Shown: positions 21,917-35,725 of the stretch, piece after piece
Numbering within the stretch: the first letter of the stretch is position 1
How the letters are laid out: each line of letters opens with the position of its first letter
Source: Manis javanica
Lineage: Eukaryota; Chordata; Mammalia; Pholidota; Manidae
Direction: 5' to 3'
Length of the DNA: 64,000 bases
NCBI RefSeq assembly: GCF_040802235.1
Contig: NC_133158.1
Coordinates: 38,940,001 to 39,004,000, forward strand
Notes under the pieces: model-generated
What the model was told of the DNA's origin: nothing
Databases searched by the model: none
Seen by the model: the letters and a program-made list of their open reading frames with translations, nothing else
Position numbers and translations under genes: made by a program

Positions 21917-22100
21917 TTCCAATATAGCAGCCACTAACTATATGTGGCTATTTAAATTTTAATTAACTAAAAGTAAATTAACTTGACTATTTGGCTCCCC
22001 AATCCCAGCAACCACCTTTCAAGTGTGCAGTAGCCATATGTGGTCAGTGGTTACCATACTGACAGCATTAAACATTTCCCCGGCCACAGAAAGTTCTGTG
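21917..22100 (-). repeat. MER5A-like hAT DNA transposon remnant
   Basis: It has the paired 'tatgtggctatttaaatttt' and 'gcagtagccatatgtgg' blocks around an AT-rich centre, as in MER5A. The family B LTR is inserted just after it. Confidence 0.65.
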
Positions 22101-22104
22101 GAGC

Positions 22105-22932
22105 TGTTAGGCAGGAAAATAGATATATGAGTGGGATGGAAAGAGAAAAAGGCCAGAAAGTCCACTAAAAAAGACCCAAAATTAATCAATTAAAGCTCAA
22201 AAAGCCAAGGGCAACTTGGCCCGGAATGTCTGAACATTTCCCAGATGAAGGAAGGTCCCTGAGCACAGCCGGTGTCTTTACTGTGTCAATCACGGGCCCG
22301 GCTCACTTTCTTCACCTTTACCTCTATGCTGTTTTTTTCTCCTTCTGGCCCTAAGTAAGTAGTTGGCAACCTAGGCAACTAATTTAGCATGCAGGCCCAG
22401 CTGTAAACAACAGTGAAAGGCAGGAAGGATTCCATCTTAAAGATTGTATTTTAATACCCAGGAAGTTAAATGTAAGATTCTTAACTTACTCCTTAGCAAA
22501 CAGACAATAGCTCAGCCCACCTTGGCAGCTGGGCAGGCGGCCTCTGTGATCTGCCCCCAGACCGAGATGCCGGCATCCCAGGGAGAAATCAGGGCAGGAA
22601 TTTCCTTGTGCTAAGTTAATTCTAAGTATTCAAAGACCACTTAAGTCTGCACCCCCAGCCCTTAGTCACATTCCTGAAGAATCCTTAAAGAGGGGAAGCC
22701 CCAACCTTTCGGGGCACTCCTCTCTCTGAGGTCGCCCACTAAGTATGCAACCTTTTAATCTTAAACTTTCTCCAACCTTTCCGGGCGCCTCTCCTCACTG
22801 AGGTTGCCTGCTGCACTTCTCTCTTTAAGTTACTTTAAATAAAACTTTTACTCTGCTTCCCTGCTGTGTCTCTGCCCTTCAGTTCTTTGGCGCGGGGACA
22901 AGGACAAGGAAAATGCACACGCTCCCCCAATA
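22105..22932 (+). repeat. Solo LTR, family B, copy 1
   Basis: An 828-bp LTR begins TGTTAGGCAGG and ends CCCCCAATA (final CA changed to TA). The duplication GAGC flanks it (22,101-22,104 and 22,933-22,936). AATAAA lies near 22,838. Central blocks are shared with family A, so the two families are related. Its partner copy is at 33,040. Confidence 0.85.
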
Positions 22933-23454
22933 GAGCCAGTCCCCAGCCGACACTGACCAGTCTTACTCCCCCTCACCTCACACATGCACAGCACCCACCT
23001 GCCTGCAGGAGGCCCCTGAGTTTGTCCAACACTGGTCTAGCCTCCAGAGAATCAGTTCAAATTCCTCACTGGGATGCACAATCCTCCGTGAGCTGGACCC
23101 TGCCTTTCCCGACCGGCTCTCCCACCCAGTGCCTGGGGAGCACTATCGGAATCCCTCAGCTCACTCAGCCTCGGCTCATCTTCCTTAGCCTAGCATGTTC
23201 TTCCCTGCCCTCCCGCTCCACCCTCCTCAAAAGTGCTTTCAAAACAAAGCTGGAAGAAACTTCATTTCCTCTGTCAGCCCTGCTCGCCTAGTGCTGATAA
23301 TCACCCCCCTTCTTGGGCCAACCGGGTCCTGTACACCGTTCAGGGCACTGCCACTGTCGACGTGTCGTCCAGCCCCCACCAGGCCATGAGCCTCTTGGCA
23401 CTCAGCCTGCTGGATGCTGTTGGACAACAGGACAGCACCCCAGGAGTCTCAGTC

Positions 23455-23786
23455 TGGTCAGGCTGCCAAAATGAAATACCACAGACTGGGGGGCTTGGAA
23501 AACAGACCTCTCTTTTCTCACAGGCTGGAGGATGTTTGCCTGGGATCCCCCCGAGGTGCTCCTGACCTTGCAGGCAGCCACCTTCCTTCTCATCTGGCTG
23601 TCCCTCTGTCCCTCTGTGCTGGTGTCTCTTCCTCTGTAAGGACACCGGTCCTATTCGATTAGGCCCCACCCTTATCATCTCATTTAACCTTATTACCTTC
23701 TAAAACCCTATATCTAAATAAAGTCACACTGTGGAGTTAGGGCTACAATATATGAATTTTGGGGGGACACCATTCAGTCTATAACA
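23455..23786 (-). repeat. MLT1-type MaLR LTR, antisense
   Basis: From 'ggctgccaaaatgaaatacc' to 'ggggggacaccattcagtct' this reads as an MLT1 LTR on the minus strand, with all the familiar blocks in order. It is an old mammalian repeat without coding content. Confidence 0.75.
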
Positions 23787-25831
23787 CCAAGATGATCTAA
23801 TAATGAGGCTAGAATCTCTCATTTCCATAACTTTATTTCAAAAACAATCCTGATTTTAGTGTTTCCTAGTTGTTCCTGAAAAGGGCTAACCCTTAGCCTC
23901 CTTCATCAGCAGAGACAACTGAAGGGAACAAAGCCCAGAAGAAGCTTTGTGGGAACTTAGGAGGACGTGTCCCCTGAGCCACTGGCCTGCCTGCAGCAAG
24001 CACGTGTGACCTTGAAGGTTCGGACTCTCGATTTAAATGTCTTTTACCAGAGATTCTGTAGAAAACGTCCTGGAATTTGACAAGGAGTCAAAGTTCTTTC
24101 TCTGCTATTTCTAAAACAGTACCTTTAAAGCGTGACCGATGAGTGTAGACTGAAGGAAGAGGACTCCACTCCTTCCCTAAAGCGGAGTAACACAAGCCAG
24201 TGCTAAAGGAAAGCCCTGCACGCAGGTGTCTGAGGCTCCACCCAGGGGCCCAGGGTCTCTCAAGCACATGCACTTCCTGTGGGAAAAAGGGAAGGGCCTG
24301 TGCGTGTTGCTCCCAGCTATTTATCAATGAACAGCAGAGGGAACTATTTTTGGTGTTGTGTCTGCCAGACTACACAGGTTTCCCTTTGCCAAGTAGCATG
24401 TAATTTCCTAGTCCTTTTAATACACAAGTACAATACCACTGATGTCAGATGATTTAAGGGTATAGAGACTGACCCACAGGGTCATGTTACTCTTACCTGG
24501 AAGCAAGCTCACTGCAAAGACAACACTACTGTAGGAATTAGTTTTAAGAGATTTACTGGCAGAGAAGAATAAGGTAATTGACCATTAACTTCACCCTACT
24601 CCGTTCCCACCCCTTCTTCAGTTACGTCATAGTTCAGTGGCCAAGTGTTGTGCAGGAATTGATTTTTATATTAATGTTGTATATCACATCAGGAAAAGAA
24701 ACACATTAAAAGATGAAACAAAATGTGTTTCAGAAATTATAACTCTTTAGTACTTCTCAACTAAAAAGATGTAACCCACCCTAGACTAAGGACAAGAGAA
24801 GAGCCATGGCCACTGCACACCAGCTGACCTCACCAGGGGGCCCCACCAACGCAGATGCCTGGGATTGGTGTGGGGGACCCGCTGCCCCAGGCGCGTGTCT
24901 CCGTGCGGACTTCATCAGGACACCCTTCAAGCTGGCAGACCAGCACCCAGCCTGACTCTAGTTTCAAACTTCTAAGTCCTGGATGTACATGTATCCCACT
25001 TTGTGAGACTGAAGGTCAAAGGCAAGAAGGTAGCTAAACATGTGCATGACTCGGCCCCCACCCCCAATCCCTGCCCTGCAGGTTTGGGGGTCTCCCTCAA
25101 GGAGGCTTCCCAAGAAACAGCACATTCCCTCCTCCCCCTGCCAACAAGTGCCCAGAGGGAGCAATCAGGTAAGTCCACAGCAGCCAGCTGAGGAGGGGCT
25201 GCTGCAGCCAAGGCGAACACTGAGCAGGACACAAGGCCACTCTCTTCAAGATCCCTGTGACCTCGGGGGACACAAATAAGACAGGAGTCTCTGCAACACC
25301 AGCTTACAGTAAGTGCTCCTGAAGAAAGTTTGTGGTGCTGAGTCACGTGAGAGAGACCCTGGTGGCCTGCAGCTCAGTATCACTAGTCAATTCTTCAGAA
25401 GCAGCTTTACAATTAGGAGTCAGGAGTCAAGCTGGGCCACAGATGCCTAGTGAGCTAAAAGGGAAGGTGATGTGGCACTAGGATAAGCAGATTCAAGATG
25501 TCACAGTCCCTGTCCCAAGTGTGCAGCATTCAATCAACACTTATGGACAGAGTGGCAAGGTATTCCTCAAAGCCATCCTGAACACCAACACCCTCCCTGC
25601 CACCAGCCTCACCCTGTTCAGCCACTCAGTGTGGGGACAGAGACCCTGCCATGTCTACCACGGAACCAATGCCTATCCTGGGAAGGCACGTGGGCCCTGT
25701 GGGCTCTCCTCTGCTCCACACGCAGACCTCCACGGGGCTACTCGGGTAGGGCAGGTCCTCGTCCACATGAAGAGCCCTCTACCCAGTTTCCCAGGAACCC
25801 AGTTTGTAGACACCCCAGCAATTAACTTTGC
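23787..25831. other. Intronic stretch, no gene recognised
   Basis: The open frames overlap on both strands, have no splice-flanked conserved motif and show low-complexity composition. I see nothing that I can name. Confidence 0.4.
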
Positions 25832-26308
25832 TGTAGTTTAGTTTCTGCTTAAGCTTGATTTATAACCAAAACTAATCTAAGAGAAAAGTACAATATGTAT
25901 ACTGCTTAAGTTTGATTAATAGCTGAAACCAACCTAATAGAAAGAACAAAGTGTTAATTCCTGGAATCTGGTGTGAGTTATGAACAGTGCGGAACAGGAG
26001 CTGCAGACGGTTCCTGTGATCCTTTCTGTGGCAAACCCAGGCAAGGAACATGCTGTGAAACTCACTAACCGGATGACTTGACTTGACACAATAGGAATAT
26101 AAAAAACATATCTAGTTTGCAGTTGGTTGACTTGTTGAGAAAGTAAATTCAATAATTATCAACCAATGATTGTTTCACTGCTTGCTGTAACCTAATAAAG
26201 ACGCAGGGGCACTCTGGCCCAGTGCTTCGTCCCCAAGGAAGTCTACGTCCTCTGCACCAAATATCATTCTGACTCAGTCTCTCATTTTCGCGGTCCCCAA
26301 CTGAAACA
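25832..26308 (+). repeat. Possible solo LTR, unclassified
   Basis: TGTAGTTTAG at the start, AATAAA near 26,195, a GC-rich R/U5-like part and an end near CTGAAACA resemble an ERV1 LTR. A short A-rich motif repeats (25,845-25,885 and 25,906-25,945). I found no target duplication, so the borders are tentative. Confidence 0.5.
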
Positions 26309-29300
26309 CCAGTTTCTCGTCTTGACACAAATACTCCTGTTCAGGAAGGACTCTCTTGGCCCCCTTGTGAAAACTGCAGCCTCCCACCCCAAATAGATGC
26401 CTCCTCTCCCTCTTTCTCAGCAGCACTTATCCTAATATTACATATATTTTTATTCATATTATTGTCTGATTCACCCACCACAATATGTGTCTGTGAGAGC
26501 AGAAATTTTGGTTCTGTGCACAATCATTTCCCAACACATGTGTGAAACCATGCTATAGAAATGCCCAGAAGCCCAAACCTCTCCACAGAAGCCCAGCCTC
26601 GCATATCCCATCTCCTGCCTGACGCCTCAACGTGGCCGCCTCACACCCAAGTCACAGTTAACATGTCCAGACAAGTTCTTCCCTGAGTAAATGAGCTGCT
26701 TCCCCTCCAACCCATCTCACCACTGTATATGCAGCACCTCAAACCCAAAACCTGGGACTCATTCCTGGTTCCTCACTGGTTTCCTCCCAAAGCAGCCAGG
26801 CCATCAGCCACCCCCAGGTCCGCCTCAGAACCAGCCACTTCTCACCTGAAGCCCCTGCCCCAGATACAAGCCACCACGTCTCCCTCAGACGCATCTGTCT
26901 TCCAAGGGTCTCTGGGCTCACGCTTGCCCCATCCCAATCCATTCTTGACACGGCAACTCGTGAGCCTTTACGGACATCAAGGGTCACAGCAGCAGGAGCC
27001 CCAGGGGCTCCTCGGCATGCTGGGAATAAAGACCAAAGCGCCTGCAGGTGCAACCCAGGCTCTTGCAACCCTTCCAGCCTGTCTCCCCAAGTCATCCTCC
27101 CTTTCTCACCCTCTGATGCACCAGACTCATTCCTGCCATGGCCACGCCCCGTCTGACCCACCTGCTTCTGTGGCTCTCCCCACACACAGAAGGCTCCTCT
27201 CATCACTGACCTGGCCTGCCCACCAGTCTAAAATCACCTCCCCAAGAGCCGACCTTCCTCCCTCTACCTTCTAAAAGAAGGCAAATGGACAGAGCAAGTG
27301 GTGTCTCTCTTTGTACAACAGAGTCTGGAAGTGGACATGGACGCCACGCTAGGTGGCTCTGGCGCCTGGGACACAGAGGAGAGAAGGCAGACTTGGGCCT
27401 GCTGCCACGGTCAGGCAGCTGGGTCCTGAGAAGAGTGAATAATTCAATCAATACACACCAACCGACAACTATGTGCCAGGTGCAACCCCCAAGAGTGGTC
27501 CGTCAATAAAGGAGGCAGGCACTCAAGCCAACACCACCGGGTAGCCCAGCCCTTCCCATGTGGGTCTGAACCGGCAACCCCACAGGGCACCTTAGGGCTT
27601 CTGAGCAGCAGGTGCTACGACCGAGTCTGACAGGCAAAAGGTTCGTGTGGAAACACTCCTTTGAGGGGGCTGCAGAGCCCTCTGGCGTGAAGGTGGGTCT
27701 TTGCAAAGTGGGTGGAATAGAAGGCAGGGTGGGCAGAAGACATTTTAATGTCCACACCACTCTAGGAAAGTTTCAGGCCATGTGGAGTGCTTAAGCCCAA
27801 GTCCCTGATGGGAGTCTCAGCGTCCCAGCAATGAGCCACCTTCTGTCTTCCTGCAGCAGGATGCACGGCCTCAGGTTATGGGCGCTGCGGACCCAGAGCC
27901 CAAGCCTTAGGCAGCTCAGCCACCACGGGGCCCCACAGCAGCCCGGGCCCCGAAAGCGCCGCTCCAGCTCAGGGCGGACGCCACAGCTCACTCATCTCAT
28001 GTGACTTTTTTCCCTGTCGTTTAAGGCCACAAGGACTACATCCCGCTTCAACGACTCCCTGAGGCACAGGTCTATCCTGCTGACCGCTTCACTGAACTTG
28101 AAGACCCATTATCAAAAAGCCAAGTATTCCACCAATTACAGAGGATCCTTGGTTTAAAACTGAGAATGAACCCATGTGTAGTTTTCACTCTTTATTAATC
28201 AAACAACCATTCATTAAAATGTGCTAGATGCTGAAGACATAAAGATGCACTGATTGGAACTTCCTCTTGAAATGCACCCTGTAAAGTGGCACATAAGCAA
28301 ATGCAGTACTGTGACCAATCCTGAAGGAGCACACAGCAGCTAGCACCTGGCCAGGTTTTCTTAGAGGAAAGTAGAGCTTCAAAGAGAAAGTGAAGTTTAC
28401 ACTGAAGTCTTAAAGCAAAAGCAGGAATTCACAAGGCACAGAACAGCTGGCAGTGACTATGTGCAGTCTCAGGACAGTAAAGCTGAAATCACTGTACTGA
28501 CTCTTTCAAAAGCATGAATCAGATTTTGTAAAGAGACAATTGCACTAGGATGATTTACTATGAAAAAAAAAACCTCTAAAGGGAATATTCCTAAATAGTA
28601 AATAAGGAGTTTTGTTAAAATGGGACATCCAAGCAACTAGTCAGTAAATATAATTCTTGAAGATTTTTCAAACATGTTTTAAAAACTGAAACATCTGAAA
28701 TAAGCATATGTAAACAGAAATCCTTATTATACCAAACAACAGCTAAAGTACGTTACAAAAAGTATACAGAAATACACGACATCTAGGCACTTCCTTCAAA
28801 GTTCTGTTAGAATTGCATGGATTAGCAGTTCTCAAGTTTTGGGCTCGGGACTCCTTCACACTCTTAAAAATCACTCAGGTCAATGAAGAACTTTATGTGG
28901 GCTGTACCTATGAATGTTTATGATACCTGAAATTAAAGCTGTGAAATTTTTAAAATACTTAATTCACTTAAATTTTTTTATAATAAACTTACTATCTTAA
29001 CATAAATAACATTTTTATAAAAAATAATCGATTTCCAGAGCCAAAAACATTTTGTGAGTAAAGTTTTGTTTTGCAGTCTTCCTAGTATCTGGCTTTGCAG
29101 CAGGCGGCAGATTCTCACATCTGTCTTAGCATTTGATCTACTGCGGCACGTGGCTTCAGCTCAAGTCCATAAAGCAAATCCAGCCTTGCACAGATATGCG
29201 CTTTCTCCAGTAAAAACACCGTCCTACCATGAAAGTACCAGCTGACTTTGCAACTCAAAATGCACAACTGCTGGGCCGCAGAACGGGCCCTGCACCTGGG

Positions 29301-29954
29301 GCCTCCTCCTCCGCACAGCACCTTCCACTTTCTCACTGACTCTTAAGACAAGTGCTCGAGGGCTGAGATTAAGACAATTAAATTTTACTGCTTCATCAAG
29401 GAAGGAGATGTTTCAGTGAAGGCAGCGCTTTTATAACTGCAAGTAGGAATGTGGGGAAGGACTCAGTGGCTGTCCACATGGCTTGGGGCCCTTGCCTCAA
29501 TTCAGCCCGACACACCACAGTCCCATCCATTCCTGCTCTTGTGCCATCAGCACAGGGAGCACAGGGGAAACAGAAGTGACGTATTATTATGACTTTGGTC
29601 TTCCCTCATAGGCTCTAGAAAGTCTCAAGGACCCCCAGGGTCTGTGAACCACAGTTTGGGGACCCCTGGCAGGTTACCTCTGCAAGGAAACCCACATAAG
29701 GGATGCCAGAGGCCCCTTCCGAGGCACTTGATAATTACTGAATGAATGCATGTACACAAATAACAAACGCAAAAAAAAAAAAAAGTGTCAAAAAGTGTCA
29801 AAAACTCCAGAAGAGGTGGGCAAGCGTGACGAGAATTCTAAGCAACCACACCAGAGATGATCAGGAAAGACTCAAAATAAGAAGGCATTTGGGCTGGGCT
29901 TTGACAGATTAATAGAATTTGGACACAAGAATTATAATATATCACAAAATATTT
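26309..29954. other. Intronic stretch, no gene recognised
   Basis: There is no recognisable exon. Frames at 26,729-27,274 and 26,739-27,206 face each other on opposite strands and have the Pro/Ser-rich make-up of chance frames in GC-rich DNA. About 28,840-29,670 looks like a diverged old repeat that ends 'ctgtgaaccacagtttgggg'. Confidence 0.4.
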
Positions 29955-31790
29955 TCATCCTAACCAAGGAAATGAAAGACCTATACTCTGAAAACTACAG
30001 GACACTCTTAAGAGAAATTAAAGACACTCACAAATGGAAACTCACTCCATGCTCTTGGCTAGGAAGAATTAATATTGTCAAAATGGCCAGCCTGCCCAAA
30101 GCAATATATAGATTCAGTGCAATCCTTATCAAATTACCAACAGCATTCTTCAATGAACTGGAACAAATAGTTCAAAAATTCATATGGAAACACCAAAGAC
30201 CCTGAATAGCCAAAGCAATCCTGAGAAGGAAGAATAAAGTGGGGGGATTTCGCTCCCCAACTTCAAGCTCCACTACAAAGCCACAGTAATCAAGACAACT
30301 TGGTACTGGCACAAGAACAGAGCCACAGACCAGTGAAACAGAACAGAGACTCCAGACATTAACCCAAACATATATGGTCAATTAATATACAATAAAGGAG
30401 CCATGGACATACAATGGGGAAATGACAGCCTCTTCAACAGTTGGTGCTGGCAAAACTGGACAGCTACATGTAAGAGAATGAAACTGGACCATTGTCTAAC
30501 CCCATACACAAAAGTAAATTTGAAATGGATGAAAGACCTGAATGTAAGTCATGAAACCATAAAACTCTTAGGAAAAAACACAGGCAAAAATCTCTTGGAC
30601 ATAAACATGAGCAACTTCTTCATGAACATATCTCCCCTGACAAGGGAAAAAAAAGCAAAAATGAACAAGTGGGACTATATCAAGCTGAAAAGCTTCTGTA
30701 CAGCAAAGGACACCATCAATAGAACAAAAAGGCATCCTACAGTACAGAAGAATATACTCACAAATGACAGATCCGATTAGGGGTTGACATACAAAATATA
30801 TAAAGAGCTCATGTACCTCAACAAACAAAAAGCAAATAATCCAATTAAAAAATGGGCAGAGGATCTGAACAGACAGTTCTCCAAAGAAGAAATTCAGATG
30901 GCCAACAGACACATGAAAAGATGCTCCACATCACTAGTCATCAGGGAAATGCAAATTAAAACCACAATGAGATACCACCTCACACCAGTAAGGATAGCCA
31001 CCATCCAAAAGACAAACAACAAATGTTGGTGAGGTTGTGCAGAAAGGGGAACCCTCCTACACTGCTGGTGAGAATGTAAACTAGTTCAACCATTGTAGAA
31101 AGCAGTATGGAGGTTCCTCTAAAAGCTCAAAATAGAAATACCATTTGACCCAGGAATTCCACTCCTAGGAATTTACCCTAAGAATGCAGCAGCCCAATTT
31201 GAAAAAGACACCCCTATGTTTATCACCGCACTATTTACAATAGCCAAGAAATGGAAGCAACCTAAGTGTCCATCAGTAGATGAATGGATAAAGATGTGGT
31301 ACATATACACAATGGAATATTATTCAGCCATAAGAAGAAAACAAATCCTACCATTTGCAACAACATGGATGGAGCTAGAGGGTATTATGCTCAGTGAAAT
31401 AAGCCAGGCAGAGAAAGACAAATACTGAATGATTTCTCTTATTTGTGGAGTATAACAACAAAGTGATACAGAAGGAACAAAACAGCAGCAGACTCACAGA
31501 ATCCAAGAATGGACTAACAGTTACCAAAGGGAAAGGGACTGGGGAGGATGGGAGGGAAGGGAGGGATAAGGGGGCGAAAAGAAAGAGGGCATTACAATTA
31601 GCATGTATAATGTGGAAGGGTATGGGGAGGGCTGTACAACACAGAAAACAAGTAGTGAGTCTACAGCATCTTACTACGCTGAGGGACAGTGACTGTAATG
31701 GGGTGTGGGGGGTATTTGGTGAAGGGGGGAGCCTAGTAAACATAATGTTCTTCATGTAATTGTAGATTAATGATACCAAAATAAAAAAAT
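29955..31790 (+). mobile_element. 5'-truncated L1: ORF2 C-terminal part and 3' UTR
   Basis: It starts within ORF2 after the reverse transcriptase core and includes the conserved C-terminal region (near 31,216-31,428, with a YYSAIRRKQILPFATTWMEL motif). The guanine-rich 3' UTR ends in an A-rich tail near 31,780. The 8-bp match AAATATTT at 29,947-29,954 and 31,791-31,798 is the likely target duplication. Several stops and frame shifts break ORF2 (for example at 30,202 and 30,778), so it is dead. It is on the strand opposite to DIP2A. Confidence 0.85.
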
Positions 31791-31805
31791 AAATATTTAG
31801 GAAGC

Positions 31806-32155
31806 TGTAAGTCCAGGGAAAGGAAATCCTGGGGCAAAATACCTCTAAAAAGCAAAATCAGTCAAAGGGAGAAATAAAGTTTAAAACCCGTTTATTGCTT
31901 ACAGACTGCAGTCCCGCCCATCTCTCTTTCCTGCTTCAGCAGCAGTGAAACCGGCCCTCCCCTCACCTCTCAGGTATAGATAGGCCCTCCTTGCCCAGGT
32001 AATTACCCATTGATATGGAATGAACTTCTCTCCACCCCTGAGGAATGATGTAAATCCACTAAAGCCATACTTCTCTCCACCCTTGAGCTCCTGTTGATAT
32101 GCAGATGTACTAAAACCAGGCAAGATATTCTGGATAATTTACAATTTTACCCACA
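31806..32155 (-). repeat. Solo LTR, family C, copy 3
   Basis: On the minus strand it runs from TGTGGGTAAAATTG to a CTTACA end, about 350 bp, and aligns along its length with copy 2. It lies directly beyond the L1 tail. No clean target duplication is visible. Confidence 0.75.
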
Positions 32156-33039
32156 ATGCACAACAAATGTTTATTGATGTAAAAGCAATGCCAGACTGTC
32201 ATTTTGAAAACTCAGAATTACATCACAACATTTAATAATTGAAAACATTTAAAGAAGAAAAAAGCTTTATGAAGAAGTCCCCTGTCTACATCCACAAATG
32301 GAGCTTTTCCCCCTTTTCTTTGACTCTATTCAGGTTGGGAGCCAAACACTACCAGAATGCAGGAAAACAGTAGCTACGAATAGACCTATTATCCAGAATA
32401 AAGAAACAGAAACAAACCAAATGTAGCTGATTGTGTACGGATTTCCTCTCTAAACCACTGCAGGACACTAAAACCAAAAAGCAAACTTCACACCAGAGTC
32501 CACATTTTTAAAGCAGTTCAGCAGCAATAGCCCGGAGCCATTGCACAGTCCCAAAGTCAGCCGTGAGGTCTATCCAAGGTAACTCGGCACAGTAACGGAA
32601 TAAAGCACAAGTGTTTGGGAATTCTTTTTAAAGAAATCAAGATTATACCTCTGATAACCTCATTTCCAGACATTCAGGTACGCTGTGAGGAGCCATATGT
32701 GTGAATTCTTCTGAGTGTTCACGGTGGGGATGTGGGACCTAAGAAGAGTGGGGCTCTCGCCTCCTATCACCCTCACGTATTTGAAGGAGACCTTGGGTCA
32801 GGCAGGTGAAACCGCCAGGAGACTTAGGGAGCAAGACCACAGCTGTGCGTTCTTTCCTCCTGGGAATCCGCAACAGGAAGTCAGACCTACCCTACACACA
32901 TTCTACCTCCAAGCTGTTCCCTGAGGGCCAACCCCAATTACCAGTTAGTGACAGGAACCCAATGAGGATGCCAGAGGTCAAGGCCACGTGTGAGCCATGA
33001 AGAAGGGCAGGGACACGCTTCCTACTCGTCACTGCAGGT
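32156..33039. other. Intronic stretch, no gene recognised
   Basis: No coding or RNA gene signal is visible. Confidence 0.4.
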
Positions 33040-33834
33040 GTTAGGCAGGAAAATAGACATGAGCGGGGTGGAAAGAGAGCAAGGCCAGTAAAGCCCCCTA
33101 GGAAGGACTCAGTTAACCAGTTAAAACTAGAAAGCCAGAAAAGACTCAGAGTTAGAGTTAATCAGTTAAAGCTCAAAAGGTCAGGAGCAACTTGGCCTTG
33201 AATATTTGAATATTCCCCAGATAAAGAGAAGTATCTGAGCACAGCCCATGTCTTCACTGGGTCAGTTAGGTCATTGTAAGATTTACTCCAGCCTGCTAAA
33301 AGGCCCACCTATAAACAGCATACTAAAGACAGGGAGATCCCACCCTAAAGCCAAAATCGCATTTTGAAAAAACCCAAGAAGTTAAGAAGAAAGATTCTTA
33401 ACATACTCTTCAGCAAACAAAGAACAAATAACTCTGCCCACCTTGGAGGAAGGGCAGACAGTCTTGATTGATTGATATGCTCCCAAACCAGGAAGCTGCT
33501 GTCCTGGGAGGGGACCAGAGCAGTAAATTTCTTGTGTTAAGCTAATTTTGCAGAATTACCTAGAAGACTGATAAGAAACTTAATGTCTTATCAAAGATAC
33601 TTGAGACCCCTTAACAAGTACACACCCCTAGTCCTTTGTCATATTCCTGAAAAAAATCCTTAAAAGGGGGAACCCCCAACCTTTCAGGGTGCTCCTCTCT
33701 GAGGTCGCCCCGCACTTTCTAAATAACTTTAAATAAAACTTTTACTCTGCTTTACTACTATGTCTCTGCCCTTCAATTCTTTGTCGCGGCTGGGACAAGA
33801 ACCGAGGAAAATACACGACGACGCTCTCCCAACA
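33040..33834 (+). repeat. Solo LTR, family B, copy 2
   Basis: A 795-bp LTR, TGTTAGGCAGG to CTCCCAACA, is flanked by CAGG (33,036-33,039 and 33,835-33,838). AATAAA lies near 33,732. It carries a partial internal duplication near 33,090-33,185 ('cagttaa...' repeated), absent from the first copy. Confidence 0.85.
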
Positions 33835-35620
33835 CAGGACCAGGCTGCAGGGAAATCTTGCAGGATTTTCCAGATTTTCCAAGTACCACTGCTCACTATC
33901 AGTGTCTATGGAGGCTGCATTTTGTCTGTAGTAAGTTTCCTCTTCCCTCCAACCTGTCAACTGTATTTTAAGCAATTTCTCATTCAGACAAATGTGAGTA
34001 CTATAAAGTCATTCTATTTGACATTATTCTGAATTAGAAGCTTGTTTCCCTCCCACAATGGGGGTGGGGAGATCACAGGACAAGAGTCCCATTTTCAACT
34101 TCTACTTGCTCAAAATGTAAAAATGATAGTGACAGTGAAACTAACTTTGGTTATGCAAAACTTTAGAAATGCACTTCATTAATACCTCCTTTAATTATAT
34201 AAATAAAATACCTTACCAGTTACAAAGCGCTTTCACATATACTATCTGACTGAATATTCACAAGAACCATGGGCTGGCAGTGAGATACAGCTGATGGAAC
34301 TCCAGTTCAGGGATGTGACAATTCAGTGCAGACTCATGGACACTTAACCAGATGCCAGCTACTGTGTGGAGATGCAAAAACTCTGCCTAAGACACAGTCC
34401 CTACCACAAAGCACCTCAAGGGAGGAGGCCTTGTGTAAATACAATAACACAAACAGAAGAAGCCAGCATCAAGGACATGAAGCACCCTGGGAGTAGGGCC
34501 AAGTGTAAGTGTGCTTATCTGGGCCAAAGGAAAGGTGTCGGGCCGGTCCGCAGCTGGACAGAAGCCAGGCCTCCTGCCTCCTTGGCTGCGCTGTACTCTG
34601 CTGTCCCTTCCTTTTAACACTTTGTTCCCTCCCTTCCTCAGCTTGTTAACTTTCCCAGGTTCCTCTCCACATATATAATCTTACATCCCTTACTTATCTA
34701 CACAGCCTTTATGTGTCTAAGATGACAACAGGACAAATGGAGTCAATAGGTAAGAAGCACTTATTGAAGCTCTTGTCCTCACGTGTGTTCTGTCACACAA
34801 GTTATAAAAGAGATCCTGTCCTCTGAGGAAAGGATCCAATGTTATCTAACCATCAACTCCTAGGAAGCAGCAAACATACATTCATGAAACAAAGAATTGA
34901 GGGAATGACAAATACAAAGGAGCAGAAATCAGGAGCATCTGCAATAGCATTCGGAATGTGTGGAATCTGCACGGCTTCTTGATGAAGAGCTGTACAAATC
35001 CAGGACAATGGTTCCCATCAGAACTGTTCCTATTCTGAGTTTTTCAAACTTCCCCAAAGCACCTCATCACCAAGAATTCTTAAATCCACCCATTTCTTAC
35101 AGTATTTCTACTTTAAAAAATGTGCCCCATATCTCAGAACCTAGAAAAATTTGAGTGCTGAATTCAAAGCATTTGCAAGTAGATGCTGTATTACCTGTAA
35201 AACAAAGATACCAGGCCTGACCCCTAAGGTTGGTGGACCAAGCAACTTAGCACAACCCAGTGTATGTTTATCAGTTGTTTCAAGAATTCGCTACTCCAAC
35301 CTAAGCCAAACTGAAACTTAAAGAATAATTAGACCATGAAAAAATGGATTCTAAAAGCTGAAAACACATTTAAGTATAAAAAAAAAGTTTAAAATTCAAG
35401 GGCTACAAGGCTCCCTGACACAGGGCCGTAACTTACTCGACACTGACAGCCAAACAGATGGGGACGCAAGCCTTGGGGAAGAGGTGACACCCACATGGGA
35501 AAGCCACTCACCATCTCTGAAGCTCAGTCGCTCCAGTCTGTTTCAACAATCAAACGACCATATATTGAACATATATTTTTTTAATTAAAAAAAATTCCAA
35601 AAAAGGGGTTAACGACCTCA
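33835..35620. other. Intronic stretch, no gene recognised
   Basis: It is mostly AT-rich single-copy-like DNA. Frames are short and unsupported. Confidence 0.4.
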
Positions 35621-35621
35621 T

Positions 35622-35725
35622 TCTGTGCTAAGTGCTTTGCATATATTAAGGTATTTTAGCCTTTCAACGGTCCAGAGAGGCAGGTGCTGTTACAGCCGTT
35701 TTACAGGAGAGGGAACCAGGGCACA
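35622..35725 (-). repeat. MIR-like SINE remnant
   Basis: The order 'gctaagtgctttgcatat', a tract ending in 'gaggcaggtgctgtta', then 'ttttacaggagaggga' follows the MIR 3' core. It lies just outside the CpG island. Confidence 0.55.

Noticed and set aside
26729-27274. 181-codon frame in the DIP2A intron
   Set aside because: It faces a 155-codon frame on the opposite strand, has no motif and no splice logic, and has chance-frame composition.
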